The position numbers were made by a program, and so were the translations under genes. DNA of 64,000 nucleotides from assembly GCF_001636345.1 (NCBI RefSeq), contig NZ_KV440945.1, positions 2,747,354-2,811,353 of the forward strand. The letters run 5' to 3'. The notes under the pieces were generated by a model. The model made no database searches, had not been told where the DNA came from, and saw nothing but the letters and a program-made list of their open reading frames with translations. This document shows, piece after piece, positions 8,274-17,041 of this stretch. This stretch comes from Cytobacillus gottheilii. Its GTDB lineage: Bacteria > Bacillota > Bacilli > Bacillales > Cytobacillaceae. Position 1 is the first letter of the stretch. Each line of letters opens with the position of its first letter.

Positions 8274-9521
8274 ATGGATAACATTATATCAGATCAGAAT
8301 GTATTTAGTAAATTCCTATCTTTCTTACCGTTTGAAACATTTAAGTGTTCATTTTTAGACATTGGTGTAAAAAAACTGACCACCGCTAACTTAATGAAGA
8401 TTTGTGTCACCATGCAATTGGGGAATTGGAAATCCTACGAGGAAACAGAAGAACGTATTCGTGCCATGGAAGGGACAGAGGAACTGTTTGGCCTTACTAG
8501 TATTAGTGCTTCTCAACTATGTCGTCGAGTCAATACTTTACCTTCCATTCTTCCACGACAGTTATTTCTTGACGCTGTTAGCCAATTGAGTAAGCTGACA
8601 AGTCACGGAAAAGGGATCCCTTCTTTGGGGCGTCTTCATCTCGTAGATTCTTCTTCTCTGCTTCTTGGACCTACACTCGGAAAATGGACGTATTTTACAA
8701 AGCACAGTAATTGTGTGAAGCTCCATACTCGGATTGTCATAACGGATCCTGGCACAGCTTATCCCGACATGGTCATTCCTTCTACAGGTAATGTGGATGA
8801 TCGAGAAGTTATGCTTGAGCTCGTGACAGATGCTCATGCGACCCATGTGATGGACCGTGGCTATGTGGATTACAAAAAAATGGACTATTGGGTGGAAAAC
8901 CAGATTCCATTCGCGATGCGTATCCAAGCTAAGCATAAGGCGAACGTGATAAAATCCTATGAAGTACCCGATGGAGGTAGGGTTAAGCTAGACGCCTTAG
9001 TCGTCATGGGGAGTAACTTCAGATCCATGGAACAACCCCTTCGTCTCGTTGAATTTACGGATGAAGAGGGGAAAGAATACCGTGTTGTAACCAACCGATG
9101 GGATTTGACATCAGAAGAAGTAACCGAATTGTACCGGCACCGTTGGATCATTGAACTGTTTTTCAAGTGGATGAAACAGCATTTACGTTTAGTTAAACTA
9201 CAAAGTACCCAACCACAAGGAATCTGGAATCAGATTTTCTTTGCGATGACGGCGTACTGTGTCACTTTATATATTCGGCTAGTTGAGAAAACAAAAAAGA
9301 CTACCTGGAAAGTACTTACCTTACTCCGCATCCATTCCGATAGGACATGGAAAAGTTTTCTCCAAGAGTTACACCGTATACCAAAAAGAACATCGAAAGG
9401 AAGGCAAAAGAGCCACCACCCACCAAATGAAATTGAACTTAATGATGCAGGTGTGGCCATTGTAAAACCAGTGGGGATAAGTACTAGCTCGATGGCAAAA
9501 TATAAGAAAAAAAGAAAATAA
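8274..9521 (+). CDS. IS4-family transposase
   Basis: This 415-residue DDE transposase appears intact. The putative catalytic triad is Asp125 (LVDSSS), Asp194 (MDRGY) and Glu294. The last lies in a perfect IS4-family YREK signature: Tyr287, Arg290, Glu294 and Lys301, spaced Y-2-R-3-E-6-K. The segment between the second Asp and Glu is the beta-strand insertion typical of this family. The C-terminus is very basic (KYKKKRK). The ATG at 8274 has GGAGAC upstream, inside the right arm of a hairpin. I assign the family, not a named IS. Confidence 0.9.
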   Translation: MDNIISDQNVFSKFLSFLPFETFKCSFLDIGVKKLTTANLMKICVTMQLGNWKSYEETEERIRAMEGTEELFGLTSISASQLCRRVNTLPSILPRQLFLDAVSQLSKLTSHGKGIPSLGRLHLVDSSSLLLGPTLGKWTYFTKHSNCVKLHTRIVITDPGTAYPDMVIPSTGNVDDREVMLELVTDAHATHVMDRGYVDYKKMDYWVENQIPFAMRIQAKHKANVIKSYEVPDGGRVKLDALVVMGSNFRSMEQPLRLVEFTDEEGKEYRVVTNRWDLTSEEVTELYRHRWIIELFFKWMKQHLRLVKLQSTQPQGIWNQIFFAMTAYCVTLYIRLVEKTKKTTWKVLTLLRIHSDRTWKSFLQELHRIPKRTSKGRQKSHHPPNEIELNDAGVAIVKPVGISTSSMAKYKKKRK

Positions 9522-9663
9522 TCCAATTTTTGGATGACTGGGTTCGATTACACCCCCTCTGACTTATTGGCTCAGAACCTAGAAACCAGAATGGTAAAAA
9601 CATACATAAAAGTAATATAAATCAACATTAACGTGTCATTGTGGATATTTTTACAATGCTAGT

Positions 9664-9960
9664 GGAGTTTTTCCGACTATTCATTATAAAAACCTTGATT
9701 TTCACGTATTTTGAGGTAATAGTCGGAATTCCTCCGTCTATTTTAGCTGTTTTTAGCGTTATTTTATAAATAAGGGGAATTTCTCCGCTTATATTTTGGC
9801 CCGCTTTTCATGCTAAGCACCTTTCAGAAGTGAAAAAGCTTAGAGAAGACCATCTCTAAGCCTGTTTGATCGTATTTGATATGCTTGTAATCCACTATTC
9901 TGCAAACTGGCATCTGGCATGGCTCAGTTTGGTTCATTATTTGGCAGTTCCCCGGCAGGC
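9664..9960. repeat. Direct repeat block, copy A (decayed duplicate of the mlpA 3' region)
   Basis: In order it carries GAGTTTTTCCGACTAT, a nearly identical stretch from about 9715 to 9803, a terminator-like hairpin (9838-9861), and at 9943-9959 a 17-base exact match to the mlpA 3' coding end (GGCAGTTCCCCGGCAGG). Each landmark recurs 395-404 bases downstream in copy B, so the block looks like an old tandem duplication. The IS is inserted at its left edge. Confidence 0.7.
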
Positions 9961-10002
9961 TAGGATCCGCATCCGCCTTATTCATTAAATCGATGGGTAA
10001 AA

Positions 10003-10023
10003 TAAGCGGAGATTTTCCGCTTA
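10003..10023. repeat. Perfect short palindrome of the CGGA/TCCG repeat family
   Basis: TAAGCGGA and TCCGCTTA form an 8-bp inverted repeat around GATTT. Related palindromes with one mismatch occur at about 9717-9740 and 9769-9793 and again in copy B. They look like a short dispersed intergenic repeat. Confidence 0.6.
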
Positions 10024-10058
10024 AATCTAAAATTGAGCTCTTTTCGGGGAAAATAAGG

Positions 10059-10363
10059 GGAGTTTTTCCGACTATCCCTAATATAAACCTTGATTTTCTC
10101 GTATTTTAAGGTAATAGTCGGAATCTCTCCGTCTATTTTAGCTAATTTTAGCGTTATTTTATAAATAAGGGGAATTTCTCCGCTTATATTTCTCCGCTTA
10201 TTCATGCTAAGCCCCTTTCAGGAGTTTAGCATGAAAAAAGCTTAGAGAAGTTCATCTCTAAGCTTTTGAATATACAGTCATACTATTGTTATGTGGATTT
10301 ATCGAATGTGCATCTTACAACTAATGCCCGGGCTTATAAATTCTTAGGCAGTTCCCCGGCAGG
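10059..10363. repeat. Direct repeat block, copy B (contains the mlpA stop region)
   Basis: This is the intact counterpart of copy A: the same palindromic units, the terminator hairpin at 10234-10267, and the last codons of mlpA with the 17-base identity at 10347-10363. The offset from copy A is 395 bases over the repeat part and 402-404 bases from the terminator on, because of a small insertion. Confidence 0.7.
10234..10267 (-). terminator. Intrinsic terminator of mlpA
   Basis: On the minus strand the stem AAAAGCTTAGAGA / TCTCTAAGCTTTT with a 6-base loop is followed by a T-run (TTTTTT). It lies about 70 bases after the mlpA stop. A second copy of the hairpin with a poorer tail is at 9838-9861. 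Confidence 0.9.
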
Positions 10364-11569
10364 ACTAATCAGCGCGACTGAGAACTGATTATTAAAAATG
10401 GTTTGTGCCATTTCATCAACAGAGGATTTTGTCACGGCATCAATTTCTTCCACGATTTCATCCAATGTGCGGTGACGGCCTAAGATTAATTCATTCTTAC
10501 CGTTTCGGCTCATGCGGCTGTTGGTGCTCTCTAGGCTCAGCATTAAGCTTCCCTTCATTTGTTCCTTGCTATTGCTTAATTCTTTGTCGGTAATGCCTTC
10601 TGCCTTTAATTTTTCCAGTGTTTCCTGCATTGTATCATAGAGAACATCAAGCTGATTTGCACCAGTACCTCCATATAATGTTACAATGCCGCTGTCTTGG
10701 AAAGCAGAATGATAAGAGAAAACAGAATATGCTAACCCTTTTTGCTCTCTTACATCCTGGAAAAGTCTGCTGCTCATGCTTCCGCCTAAAATATTATTTA
10801 ATACGATTAGGCTGTACATATCTTCATGGCCAACCTGCAAGCCTTCAAATCCTAAACATAGATGTGCCTGTTCCGTTTCTTTTTTCCGTGCAAGACGATT
10901 CGGATGGAAGGAAGGCTTCTCCGTCGTTCTTGCTTTTTTTGAAGCTTCATAGGAACCAAATAGTTTTTCTACGTCATTAATAAAACTTTCGTCTATATTC
11001 CCCGCAACGGAAATAACCACATTTTCAGGAGTATAGTTTTCATACATATACTCTTTTAACGTATCTCCATTGAAGGTTGCAAGTGTGCCTTCTGTTCCTA
11101 AAATAGGATAACCCAGCGGATGATTTTCATAAATTGCCTGACTCAAAATATCATGTACAATGTCGTCCGGCGTATCCTCATACATTTTAATTTCTTCATA
11201 AACTACATTTTTTTCTTTGTTTAACTCTTCATCAACGAATGTTGAATGGAAGAACATATCTGACAATACGTCCAAAGCAAAATTAGCATGTGTGTCTAAT
11301 ACTTTCGCATAATAGCAAGTATACTCTTTTGAAGTAAAGGCATTAACTTGTCCGCCAATGCTGTCAAATGACTCTGCTATTTCTCTGGCTGATCTTGTTT
11401 TTGTACCTTTAAAAAACATATGCTCTAAAAAATGCGAGATTCCATTGTTTTCAGCATGTTCATTTCTTGAACCTGTTCCAATCCAAACGCCAATTGCGAC
11501 GGATCTGACAGTCGGAATATTTTCTAGTACAACTCTTACCCCATTTTGACAAGTATATTTTTTTATCAA
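10334..11569 (-). CDS. mlpA: M16-family zinc peptidase (mitochondrial processing peptidase-like)
   Basis: This 411-residue member of peptidase family M16 has the inverted zinc site HFLEH at residues 46-50 and the third ligand in the EE pair at residues 125-126 (VVYEEIKMYEDTP), so it should be an active metalloprotease. The second half is the structural M16 C-terminal domain. The B. subtilis orthologue at this place, MlpA (YmxG), has been linked to protease-gene regulation; a physiological substrate is not known to me. It follows ylxY with a gap of about 220 bases and ends at a strong terminator. Its 3' end was the source of a decayed duplicate downstream. Confidence 0.94.
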   Translation of the reverse strand: MIKKYTCQNGVRVVLENIPTVRSVAIGVWIGTGSRNEHAENNGISHFLEHMFFKGTKTRSAREIAESFDSIGGQVNAFTSKEYTCYYAKVLDTHANFALDVLSDMFFHSTFVDEELNKEKNVVYEEIKMYEDTPDDIVHDILSQAIYENHPLGYPILGTEGTLATFNGDTLKEYMYENYTPENVVISVAGNIDESFINDVEKLFGSYEASKKARTTEKPSFHPNRLARKKETEQAHLCLGFEGLQVGHEDMYSLIVLNNILGGSMSSRLFQDVREQKGLAYSVFSYHSAFQDSGIVTLYGGTGANQLDVLYDTMQETLEKLKAEGITDKELSNSKEQMKGSLMLSLESTNSRMSRNGKNELILGRHRTLDEIVEEIDAVTKSSVDEMAQTIFNNQFSVALISPAGELPKNL

Positions 11570-11792
11570 AATATTTCCTCCTGTTCTTTGCTTGCTGTTA
11601 GCTCCAAACCGCTAAATAATTGAGGGCACCTTCCGCTTTATTACAGTGCTGCATTTCGTGCGGAAATCTTCAAGGTCCTATGTATTCAACTGGAGCTTTT
11701 GCTGCCGCACAGGTCTGACCCCCTCAAACCATTTACAGTGCATACGGTATTAGTTTATATCATTATAGTTACTTTTTCCAAATTGCTGATTA

Positions 11793-12758
11793 TTATTTTT
11801 GTTCTTCAGCAAAAATTCTGCGCTCGTCCAGGAGCTGAGACACTGTGCCGATTTCGAGATTTTTGCTATTCAGCCCTTTTATAAGACGATCGAGAGAGTC
11901 TGCTGTTGACTTCGTTGGATGCATTAAGATCATTGCTCCATTATGCACCTTGTCCATTACCCTTTTAATCAGTACTTCTGGGGCGGGTTTCTGCCAATCA
12001 ATTGTATCAACTGTCCACATAACCGTTCCTAATCCTTCTTTGGCAGCTATTGATACGATTTCATCCCGATAACTTCCGCTAGGGGGAGCAAACCAGCGAA
12101 CTTTTGTATTTTTTTCAGAAATGGCCTCAATTACTTCATTTGTCTTTTTGATTTCCTCACGTGCTTTTGCAGCAGATACATTTTTCATATCCGGATGTGT
12201 ATAAGAATGGTTGCCAATCTCATGTCCTGCCGCCGCAATCATTTTAGCGAGATCAGGATTATTCTGCGTCCAGCGGCCTTCTAAAAAGAAACTGGCAGAA
12301 ACATGATGTTTTTTTAATGTTGCAAGCATATCAGGCAGATATTCGTTTCCCCATGCGACATTAATAATAAACGACACCATTGGTTTATCAGGATGACCTT
12401 TATAGACAGGAGATGGAGGAAGATCACTTAAATGAGTTTTAGGCGGTATTTGATCATATACAAGCTTATCCTCGTCAAATACATTATCCTTCTTCATTTT
12501 TTTATATGATTCCTCTATATTCACTTTTACCCCATTTAACCCAGGCAAAGCCTTCCAGACACGATCAATTTTTGCATCTGCAGGAGCAATATTATATTGC
12601 TCTGCTTTCTCTTTAATTTCATCCAGCAGCGGTTTTGTTTGACCTGTAACTGCAATGCTTTCTGTCTTTAGATTTGCAACATATGTAGTCGTCAATGAAT
12701 TATTAACTATTAGAAAGGAAATAAAACAAATGCTGATCAGCATTACTAATTTTTTCAT
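11793..12758 (-). CDS. ylxY: Polysaccharide deacetylase-family protein YlxY
   Basis: This is a 321-residue exported NodB-fold protein. The frame is open to 12827, but the ATG at 12758 is preceded by GAGGAGG and begins a classic signal anchor (MKKLVMLISICFISFLIVNN). The NodB domain starts near residue 125. Motif 2 is intact (HSYTHP, His184 and His188), as are the later DTIDW and LMHP motifs. Motif 1, normally TFDDG with the catalytic and zinc-binding Asp residues, reads NVAWG at 133-137. Full deacetylase activity is therefore doubtful. B. subtilis YlxY has, as I recall, a similar change. It lies between the pnp terminator and mlpA. Confidence 0.9.
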   Translation of the reverse strand: MKKLVMLISICFISFLIVNNSLTTTYVANLKTESIAVTGQTKPLLDEIKEKAEQYNIAPADAKIDRVWKALPGLNGVKVNIEESYKKMKKDNVFDEDKLVYDQIPPKTHLSDLPPSPVYKGHPDKPMVSFIINVAWGNEYLPDMLATLKKHHVSASFFLEGRWTQNNPDLAKMIAAAGHEIGNHSYTHPDMKNVSAAKAREEIKKTNEVIEAISEKNTKVRWFAPPSGSYRDEIVSIAAKEGLGTVMWTVDTIDWQKPAPEVLIKRVMDKVHNGAMILMHPTKSTADSLDRLIKGLNSKNLEIGTVSQLLDERRIFAEEQK

Positions 12759-12986
12759 TCCACACGCCTCCTCAGTACAAAGTATGTTTTGAGGGGACAA
12801 GGTAGAACGAAGAATACGTGCATACATTTAGTTTTATCTCATAATCTCTTTTTACAGTTACATAGCCAAGTGGTGTTAAGCAGCTCTTCATCTCGTGCAA
12901 CAGCCAGACAAGTTTTCCATCCAGTAAGGGTGATCACACTATCTAGAGCCAGATGAAATCAAAACTGCCGCTTGAATATATGTAGG

Positions 12987-13013
12987 AAAAAGCCAGGGAA
13001 ATTCCCTGACTTT
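12987..13013 (-). terminator. Intrinsic terminator of pnp
   Basis: On the minus strand AAGTCAGGGAA pairs with TTCCCTGGCTT (one G-T pair), followed by TTTT. It lies about 35 bases after the pnp stop. Confidence 0.88.
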
Positions 13014-13045
13014 CTTAAACGATATTAATTATTGGTTCAAATAGC

Positions 13046-15166
13046 TTATTGCTGTGCCTTTTCCTGTTGTTCACGCTGTTCGCGCAGGACAGCTTTTCTT
13101 GATAAGTTCACACGGCCTTGCTTATCAATTTCTGTTACTTTAACAAGAATCTCGTCACCAATGGAAACTACATCTTCCGTTTTGCCAACACGTTCTTCTG
13201 CCAATTCAGAAATATGAACAAGTCCATCCTTGCCATTGAAGATTTCAACAAATGCACCGAATTTTTCAATCCGTTTAACTTTTCCTAAATACATTTGTCC
13301 TACTTCTACTTCGCGTACGATATCTTCAATAATGGATTTAGCCTTTTGGTTCATTTCTTCATTAATAGAAGAAATAAAGACTGTTCCATCTTGTTCGATA
13401 TCAATTTTAACGCCAGTTTCTTCAATAATCTTATTGATTTGTTTTCCGCTTGGCCCAATTACATCACGGATTTTATCCGGATTGATGCTAAGCATAAGAA
13501 TTTTAGGTGCATATTGAGATAGCTCTTGTTTTGGCTCTGCAATCGTGCTTAACATAGAATCTAAAATCTGCATGCGGCCTGTTTTTGCTTGCTGAAGGGC
13601 TTCTTCCAGAATTTCACGGGATAGGCCTTCAATTTTAATATCCATTTGCAATGCCGTAACACCTTTTGATGTACCTGCTACTTTAAAGTCCATATCACCA
13701 AGATGATCTTCCATACCTTGAATATCCGTCAAAATGGAATAATGATCACCTGATTTTATTAGACCCATTGCAATACCAGCAACTGGTGCTTTAATTGGCA
13801 CACCTGCATCCATCATAGCTAAAGTGCTTGCGCAAATACTAGCTTGAGAAGTTGAACCATTGGATTCTAATACTTCAGAAACAAGACGAATTGTATATGG
13901 AAAATCTTTTTCTGATGGAATAATCGGTTCTAATGCTCTCTCACCAAGTGCTCCATGTCCAATTTCACGGCGGCCAGGTCCACGAATAGGTCCAGTTTCA
14001 CCAACACTGAAATTAGGGAAATTATAGTGGTGCATGAAGCGTTTCTCTTCTTCAATGCCTAATCCATCTAAAATTTGCACATCACCAAGCGCTCCAAGTG
14101 TACAAATGCTAAGTGCCTGTGTTTGCCCGCGAGTAAACAGACCAGAGCCGTGAGTACGCGGAAGTAATCCTATTTCAGAAGAAAGCGGGCGGATTACTTC
14201 TAATCCACGGCCATCCGGACGGACTTTGTCTTCTGTAATTAATCGTCTTACTTCACCCTTAACAATTTTATCAAGGATTTGTTTTACTTGCTTAAGCTGA
14301 TCTTCGTCTGCTTCTTTTTCCTCGTATTGAGAAACAACTTCAACTTTTACTTCTTTAATAGCAGCCTCACGTGCATGCTTCTCTTGTACTTGGATCGCTT
14401 TAATCATTTTTTCTTCACAAATGCTGCGAACTTCAGCTTCAAGCTCTTGATCTACTTGATAAAGAACAACTTCCATTTTGTCTTTGCCAATTTCTTCAGC
14501 AATTTTTTCCTGGAAAGAAATCAAGCGTTTGATTTCTTCATGTCCATACATAATTGCCTCAAGCATTGTTTCTTCAGGTACTTCATCCGCACCAGCTTCA
14601 ACCATGTTAATCGCGTCTTTAGTACCGGCAACGACTAAATGAATATCACTTTGCTCAGTTTGTGCAACAGACGGATTGATGATGAATTTACCATCGATTC
14701 TTCCAACTGTTACTCCAGCAATAGGTCCGCCAAAAGGAATGTCAGATACACTTAATGCTAAAGATGATCCGAACATCGCAGCCATTTCGGAAGAGCAGTC
14801 CTGATCCACACTCATAACCATGCTGACAACTTGTACATCATTACGGAAACCATCAGCGAAAAGCGGACGGATCGGACGGTCAATTAGACGGCTTGCAAGA
14901 ATTGCTCTTTCACTCGGACGGCCTTCTCTCTTAATGAAGCCTCCCGGAATTTTACCAACCGCGTATAAACGCTCCTCATAATTAACCGTTAACGGAAAGA
15001 AATCTAAGTTTTTCGGTTCTTTTGAAGCAGTTGCTGTGCTTAATACAGCTGTATCGCCATAACGAACTAATACAGCACCATTTGCTTGCTTTGCAAGCTG
15101 GCCAACTTCAACAGTCAGCTTACGACCAGCCCATTCAAGGCTGTAGACATGTTTATCTTGTCCCAT
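13046..15166 (-). CDS. pnp: Polyribonucleotide nucleotidyltransferase (PNPase)
   Basis: PNPase is the phosphorolytic 3'-5' exoribonuclease of the RNA degradosome. The frame opens at 15187, but [20 protein letters not shown] at 15166 has AGAGGGG at good spacing and matches the B. subtilis start, giving 706 residues. Two RNase PH domains can be followed ([20 protein letters not shown] in the first, [14 protein letters not shown] and [12 protein letters not shown] in the second). Then come a KH domain ([17 protein letters not shown]) and an S1 domain ([20 protein letters not shown]). It lies downstream of rpsO, as in many bacteria, with a terminator and a long leader between them. Confidence 0.97.
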   Translation of the reverse strand: MGQDKHVYSLEWAGRKLTVEVGQLAKQANGAVLVRYGDTAVLSTATASKEPKNLDFFPLTVNYEERLYAVGKIPGGFIKREGRPSERAILASRLIDRPIRPLFADGFRNDVQVVSMVMSVDQDCSSEMAAMFGSSLALSVSDIPFGGPIAGVTVGRIDGKFIINPSVAQTEQSDIHLVVAGTKDAINMVEAGADEVPEETMLEAIMYGHEEIKRLISFQEKIAEEIGKDKMEVVLYQVDQELEAEVRSICEEKMIKAIQVQEKHAREAAIKEVKVEVVSQYEEKEADEDQLKQVKQILDKIVKGEVRRLITEDKVRPDGRGLEVIRPLSSEIGLLPRTHGSGLFTRGQTQALSICTLGALGDVQILDGLGIEEEKRFMHHYNFPNFSVGETGPIRGPGRREIGHGALGERALEPIIPSEKDFPYTIRLVSEVLESNGSTSQASICASTLAMMDAGVPIKAPVAGIAMGLIKSGDHYSILTDIQGMEDHLGDMDFKVAGTSKGVTALQMDIKIEGLSREILEEALQQAKTGRMQILDSMLSTIAEPKQELSQYAPKILMLSINPDKIRDVIGPSGKQINKIIEETGVKIDIEQDGTVFISSINEEMNQKAKSIIEDIVREVEVGQMYLGKVKRIEKFGAFVEIFNGKDGLVHISELAEERVGKTEDVVSIGDEILVKVTEIDKQGRVNLSRKAVLREQREQQEKAQQ

Positions 15167-15275
15167 ATTTGTACCCCTCTCTGCCATTTCACTTACAAAG
15201 GGAGGAAAACTCCACCCATAATTTATCGAAAAGCAATATGCTTAACATTCATTAAAGAAAGCGTTAGCACCAAAT

Positions 15276-15349
15276 TCAGCCCTGATAAGCCTAGGACGAG
15301 GCAGACAGAAGGTCGTTTCTTTGACCTTTCGTCAGTGACCCGCATATGA
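15276..15349. repeat. Diverged partial copy of the 125-bp structured repeat
   Basis: The stretch TCAGCCCTGATAAGC, then GGACGAG, then AAGGTCGTTTCTTTGACC and CATATGAC follows copy 2 of the array at 23560-23684 in the same order and spacing, with substitutions. The central AAAGGTC / GACCTT hairpin is kept. It lies within the probable pnp leader. Confidence 0.6.
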
Positions 15350-15510
15350 CTGTAGAAGGACTAGACACTGAAGCTAAACACTATTTAAATCAACCACAAA
15401 TCAGCTTTTATAAAACAATTATACATTCACTAGTATGCACACTTTTTTTAATCTGTAAAATGTAATCAGTTATGTATTGAATATAAAAAAAGCAGCTTTT
15501 TTTGCTAATA

Positions 15511-15533
15511 AAAAAGCGGGAAAAATCCCGCTT
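15511..15533 (-). terminator. Intrinsic terminator of rpsO
   Basis: On the minus strand AAGCGGGA and TCCCGCTT form a short GC-rich stem followed by TTTTTT, about 60 bases after the rpsO stop. Confidence 0.9.
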
Positions 15534-15593
15534 CTCTGAAATAAGACATTAGAATATAAAGCCGGACATAAGTCTGCTTTATAAGCATTCTTA

Positions 15594-15863
15594 TTATCGG
15601 CGTAAACCAAGCTTGTTGATTAACACACGGTAACGCTGAACGTCTTTGTTACGAAGGTAAGTTAGTAAGTTACGGCGCTTACCTACCATTTTAAGAAGAC
15701 CGCGACGAGAGTGGTGGTCTTTCTTGTGCGTACGTAAATGATCGTTCAAGTTGTTGATTTCTTCTGTAAGGACAGCGATTTGAACTTCTGGAGATCCAGT
15801 ATCACTTTCATGAGTTTTGTACTCAGCGATAAGTTCATTTTTACGTTCTTTTGTGATTGCCAT
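15594..15863 (-). CDS. rpsO: Ribosomal protein S15
   Basis: S15 is an 89-residue 30S protein that binds the central domain of 16S rRNA early in assembly. The sequence [20 protein letters not shown] and the conserved segment [20 protein letters not shown], then [17 protein letters not shown], identify it beyond doubt. The ATG at 15863 has GGAGGTGA at 5-base spacing; the frame also opens three codons earlier at a GTG that overlaps the ribosome site, which I reject. It is transcribed alone from the promoter at 15955-15983 through a structured leader. Confidence 0.98.
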   Translation of the reverse strand: MAITKERKNELIAEYKTHESDTGSPEVQIAVLTEEINNLNDHLRTHKKDHHSRRGLLKMVGKRRNLLTYLRNKDVQRYRVLINKLGLRR

Positions 15864-15899
15864 CCGGTTCACCTCCTAATAGATATCCCCTGTTACTGA

Positions 15900-15923
15900 G
15901 CAAGCGTCGGTGACTCGACTTGC
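15900..15923 (-). promoter_or_regulatory. Hairpin in the rpsO leader (candidate S15 autoregulatory element)
   Basis: On the minus strand GCAAG...CTTGC with an inner TCG/CGA pair forms a hairpin between the promoter and the ribosome site. S15 represses its own mRNA through such leaders in Bacillus and Geobacillus. The match here is by position and shape only. Confidence 0.45.
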
Positions 15924-15954
15924 CAAGCAAAGGTTCTTTTTTAATACGTTATTA

Positions 15955-15983
15955 AGAATACATCTTTTCCTTTTAAAATGCAA
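15955..15983 (-). promoter_or_regulatory. Sigma-A promoter of rpsO
   Basis: TTGCAT (15983-15978) and TATTCT (15960-15955) are separated by exactly 17 bases on the minus strand. The start point would leave a leader of about 85 bases before rpsO. Confidence 0.75.
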
Positions 15984-16058
15984 GGATAATCGACGTTTTT
16001 TGTCACGAAAAGAGTTCAGGTTGAATTCTGCCAGTTAGATTTTAATCATATTATGACT

Positions 16059-17006
16059 TTATTTTAATTCTTTCAGATAAACGGCAGCTTCTTCTTTATC
16101 CTGATTAATTTGCTTAACGAGTTCGTCGATCCCAGCGAATTTCTTTTCGCTGCGCAGATGTTTATGCCATTCAATGGTAACAGTCTTCCCATATATATCC
16201 TCGTTAAACTCAAATATATGAACTTCAACAGAAGGCTTTTTCATTTTTTCATTATGGAAGGTTGGCTTATAGCCAATATTGCATACACCTTCATGCCATT
16301 TGCCCTCTATTTGAATATTAACGGCATATACACCAGTTGGCGGTATTAAGTAATCTTCGGAGTGCTCAACATTTGCTGTCGGAAAGCCAATCGTCCGGCC
16401 GCGTTTATCACCGTGAATGACTGTTCCCGATGTAGTATAGAACCTGCCAAGCAGAGCAGGCAGTTCAGCTGTTTTCCCAGCAGCAATCATGCTTCTTATT
16501 TTAGTGGAGCTGATTTTGCCTTCCTCCCATTCAAGCTTCGGAACAATCGCTGACTGAAATTGACCGCGAGAATGAAACGGCAGTGTTTCCATCGTTCCTC
16601 TGCCCATTTTTCCATAGGAGTAATCAAATCCAGCTGTTACGCAGGTAACATTTAAGCCAATTAAATAGGAATCAGCAAATTCCTGGGGCAGGAGACTCGC
16701 AAATTCCTTTGTAAAATGCACAACAAATAAATAATCAATCCCAAGATGTTCAATTAACGAAATTTTCACATCCAGCGGGGTAATATATTCAACATGCTGT
16801 ACGCTTTTTCCCAGTACAACTGAAGGATGGGGATCAAAAGTCATGACAGCACTCTTAATTCCCTTTTCTTCTGCTGTCTTTTTTGCTTCAAGAATCACTT
16901 TTTGATGGCCAAGATGAACACCGTCAAAAAAGCCTAATGCTATAGACAGCTCAGGAAAATCGCTTTGCTTTAATTCATGTGGATGATGAATGTATATAAC
17001 TTTCAC
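16059..17006 (-). CDS. ribF: Bifunctional riboflavin kinase / FAD synthetase
   Basis: This enzyme converts riboflavin to FMN and then to FAD. The 315-residue protein has the N-terminal nucleotidyltransferase motif GFFDGVHLGHQKVI and the SSTKIRSM segment of the FAD synthetase half. The C-terminal riboflavin-kinase half is marked by HGDKRGRTIGFPTANV and PPTGVYAVNI. It is called ribC in B. subtilis. It follows truB by 35 bases, so the two are probably co-transcribed, and a promoter-separated rpsO comes next. Confidence 0.96.
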   Translation of the reverse strand: MKVIYIHHPHELKQSDFPELSIALGFFDGVHLGHQKVILEAKKTAEEKGIKSAVMTFDPHPSVVLGKSVQHVEYITPLDVKISLIEHLGIDYLFVVHFTKEFASLLPQEFADSYLIGLNVTCVTAGFDYSYGKMGRGTMETLPFHSRGQFQSAIVPKLEWEEGKISSTKIRSMIAAGKTAELPALLGRFYTTSGTVIHGDKRGRTIGFPTANVEHSEDYLIPPTGVYAVNIQIEGKWHEGVCNIGYKPTFHNEKMKKPSVEVHIFEFNEDIYGKTVTIEWHKHLRSEKKFAGIDELVKQINQDKEEAAVYLKELK

Positions 17007-17041
17007 AAAAACTCACCTTTTCTATTCAAGCGCCGAAATGA

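Larger units (their letters stand above)
8128..9663 (+). mobile_element. IS4-family insertion sequence, 1536 bp, complete
   Basis: The ends are defined by terminal inverted repeats that match at 20 of 24 positions: ACTAGCATTG, six variable bases, TATCCACA at the left (8128-8151), and the same blocks inverted at the right (9640-9663). The flanks carry an 11-bp near-duplicate. A single full-length transposase gene fills the element. It sits between ymxH and mlpA on the strand opposite to all host genes. Both flanks look like halves of a short intergenic repeat of which intact copies lie just downstream, so the target was itself repeated DNA. Confidence 0.85.
9522..10333. other. Repeat-rich intergenic region between the IS and mlpA
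   Basis: This 812-bp gap holds the right end of the IS, the right target duplication, two copies of a roughly 300-bp block in direct orientation, short palindromic units of the CGGA...TCCG type, and two terminator hairpins. The minus-strand open frame at 9978-10205 is translated repeat sequence with no ribosome site and is not called as a gene. Confidence 0.75.
15167..15593. other. rpsO-pnp intergenic region and pnp leader
   Basis: This 427-bp gap contains the rpsO terminator (15511-15533), a second A/T-flanked palindrome AGCAGCT around 15490, a TATAAT at about 15418-15423 on the minus strand that could be a pnp -10 but lacks a good -35, and a decayed copy of the 125-bp structured repeat at 15276-15349. 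I see no gene. Confidence 0.6.

Noticed and set aside
9978..10205. 75-codon minus-strand open frame
   Set aside because: It is the translation of the palindromic repeat block, has no ribosome site, and its counterpart in copy A is not open in the same way.
14279..14638. 119-codon plus-strand open frame opposite pnp
   Set aside because: It is a shadow of a highly conserved pnp region; composition (Phe/Leu-rich) reflects the antisense strand.
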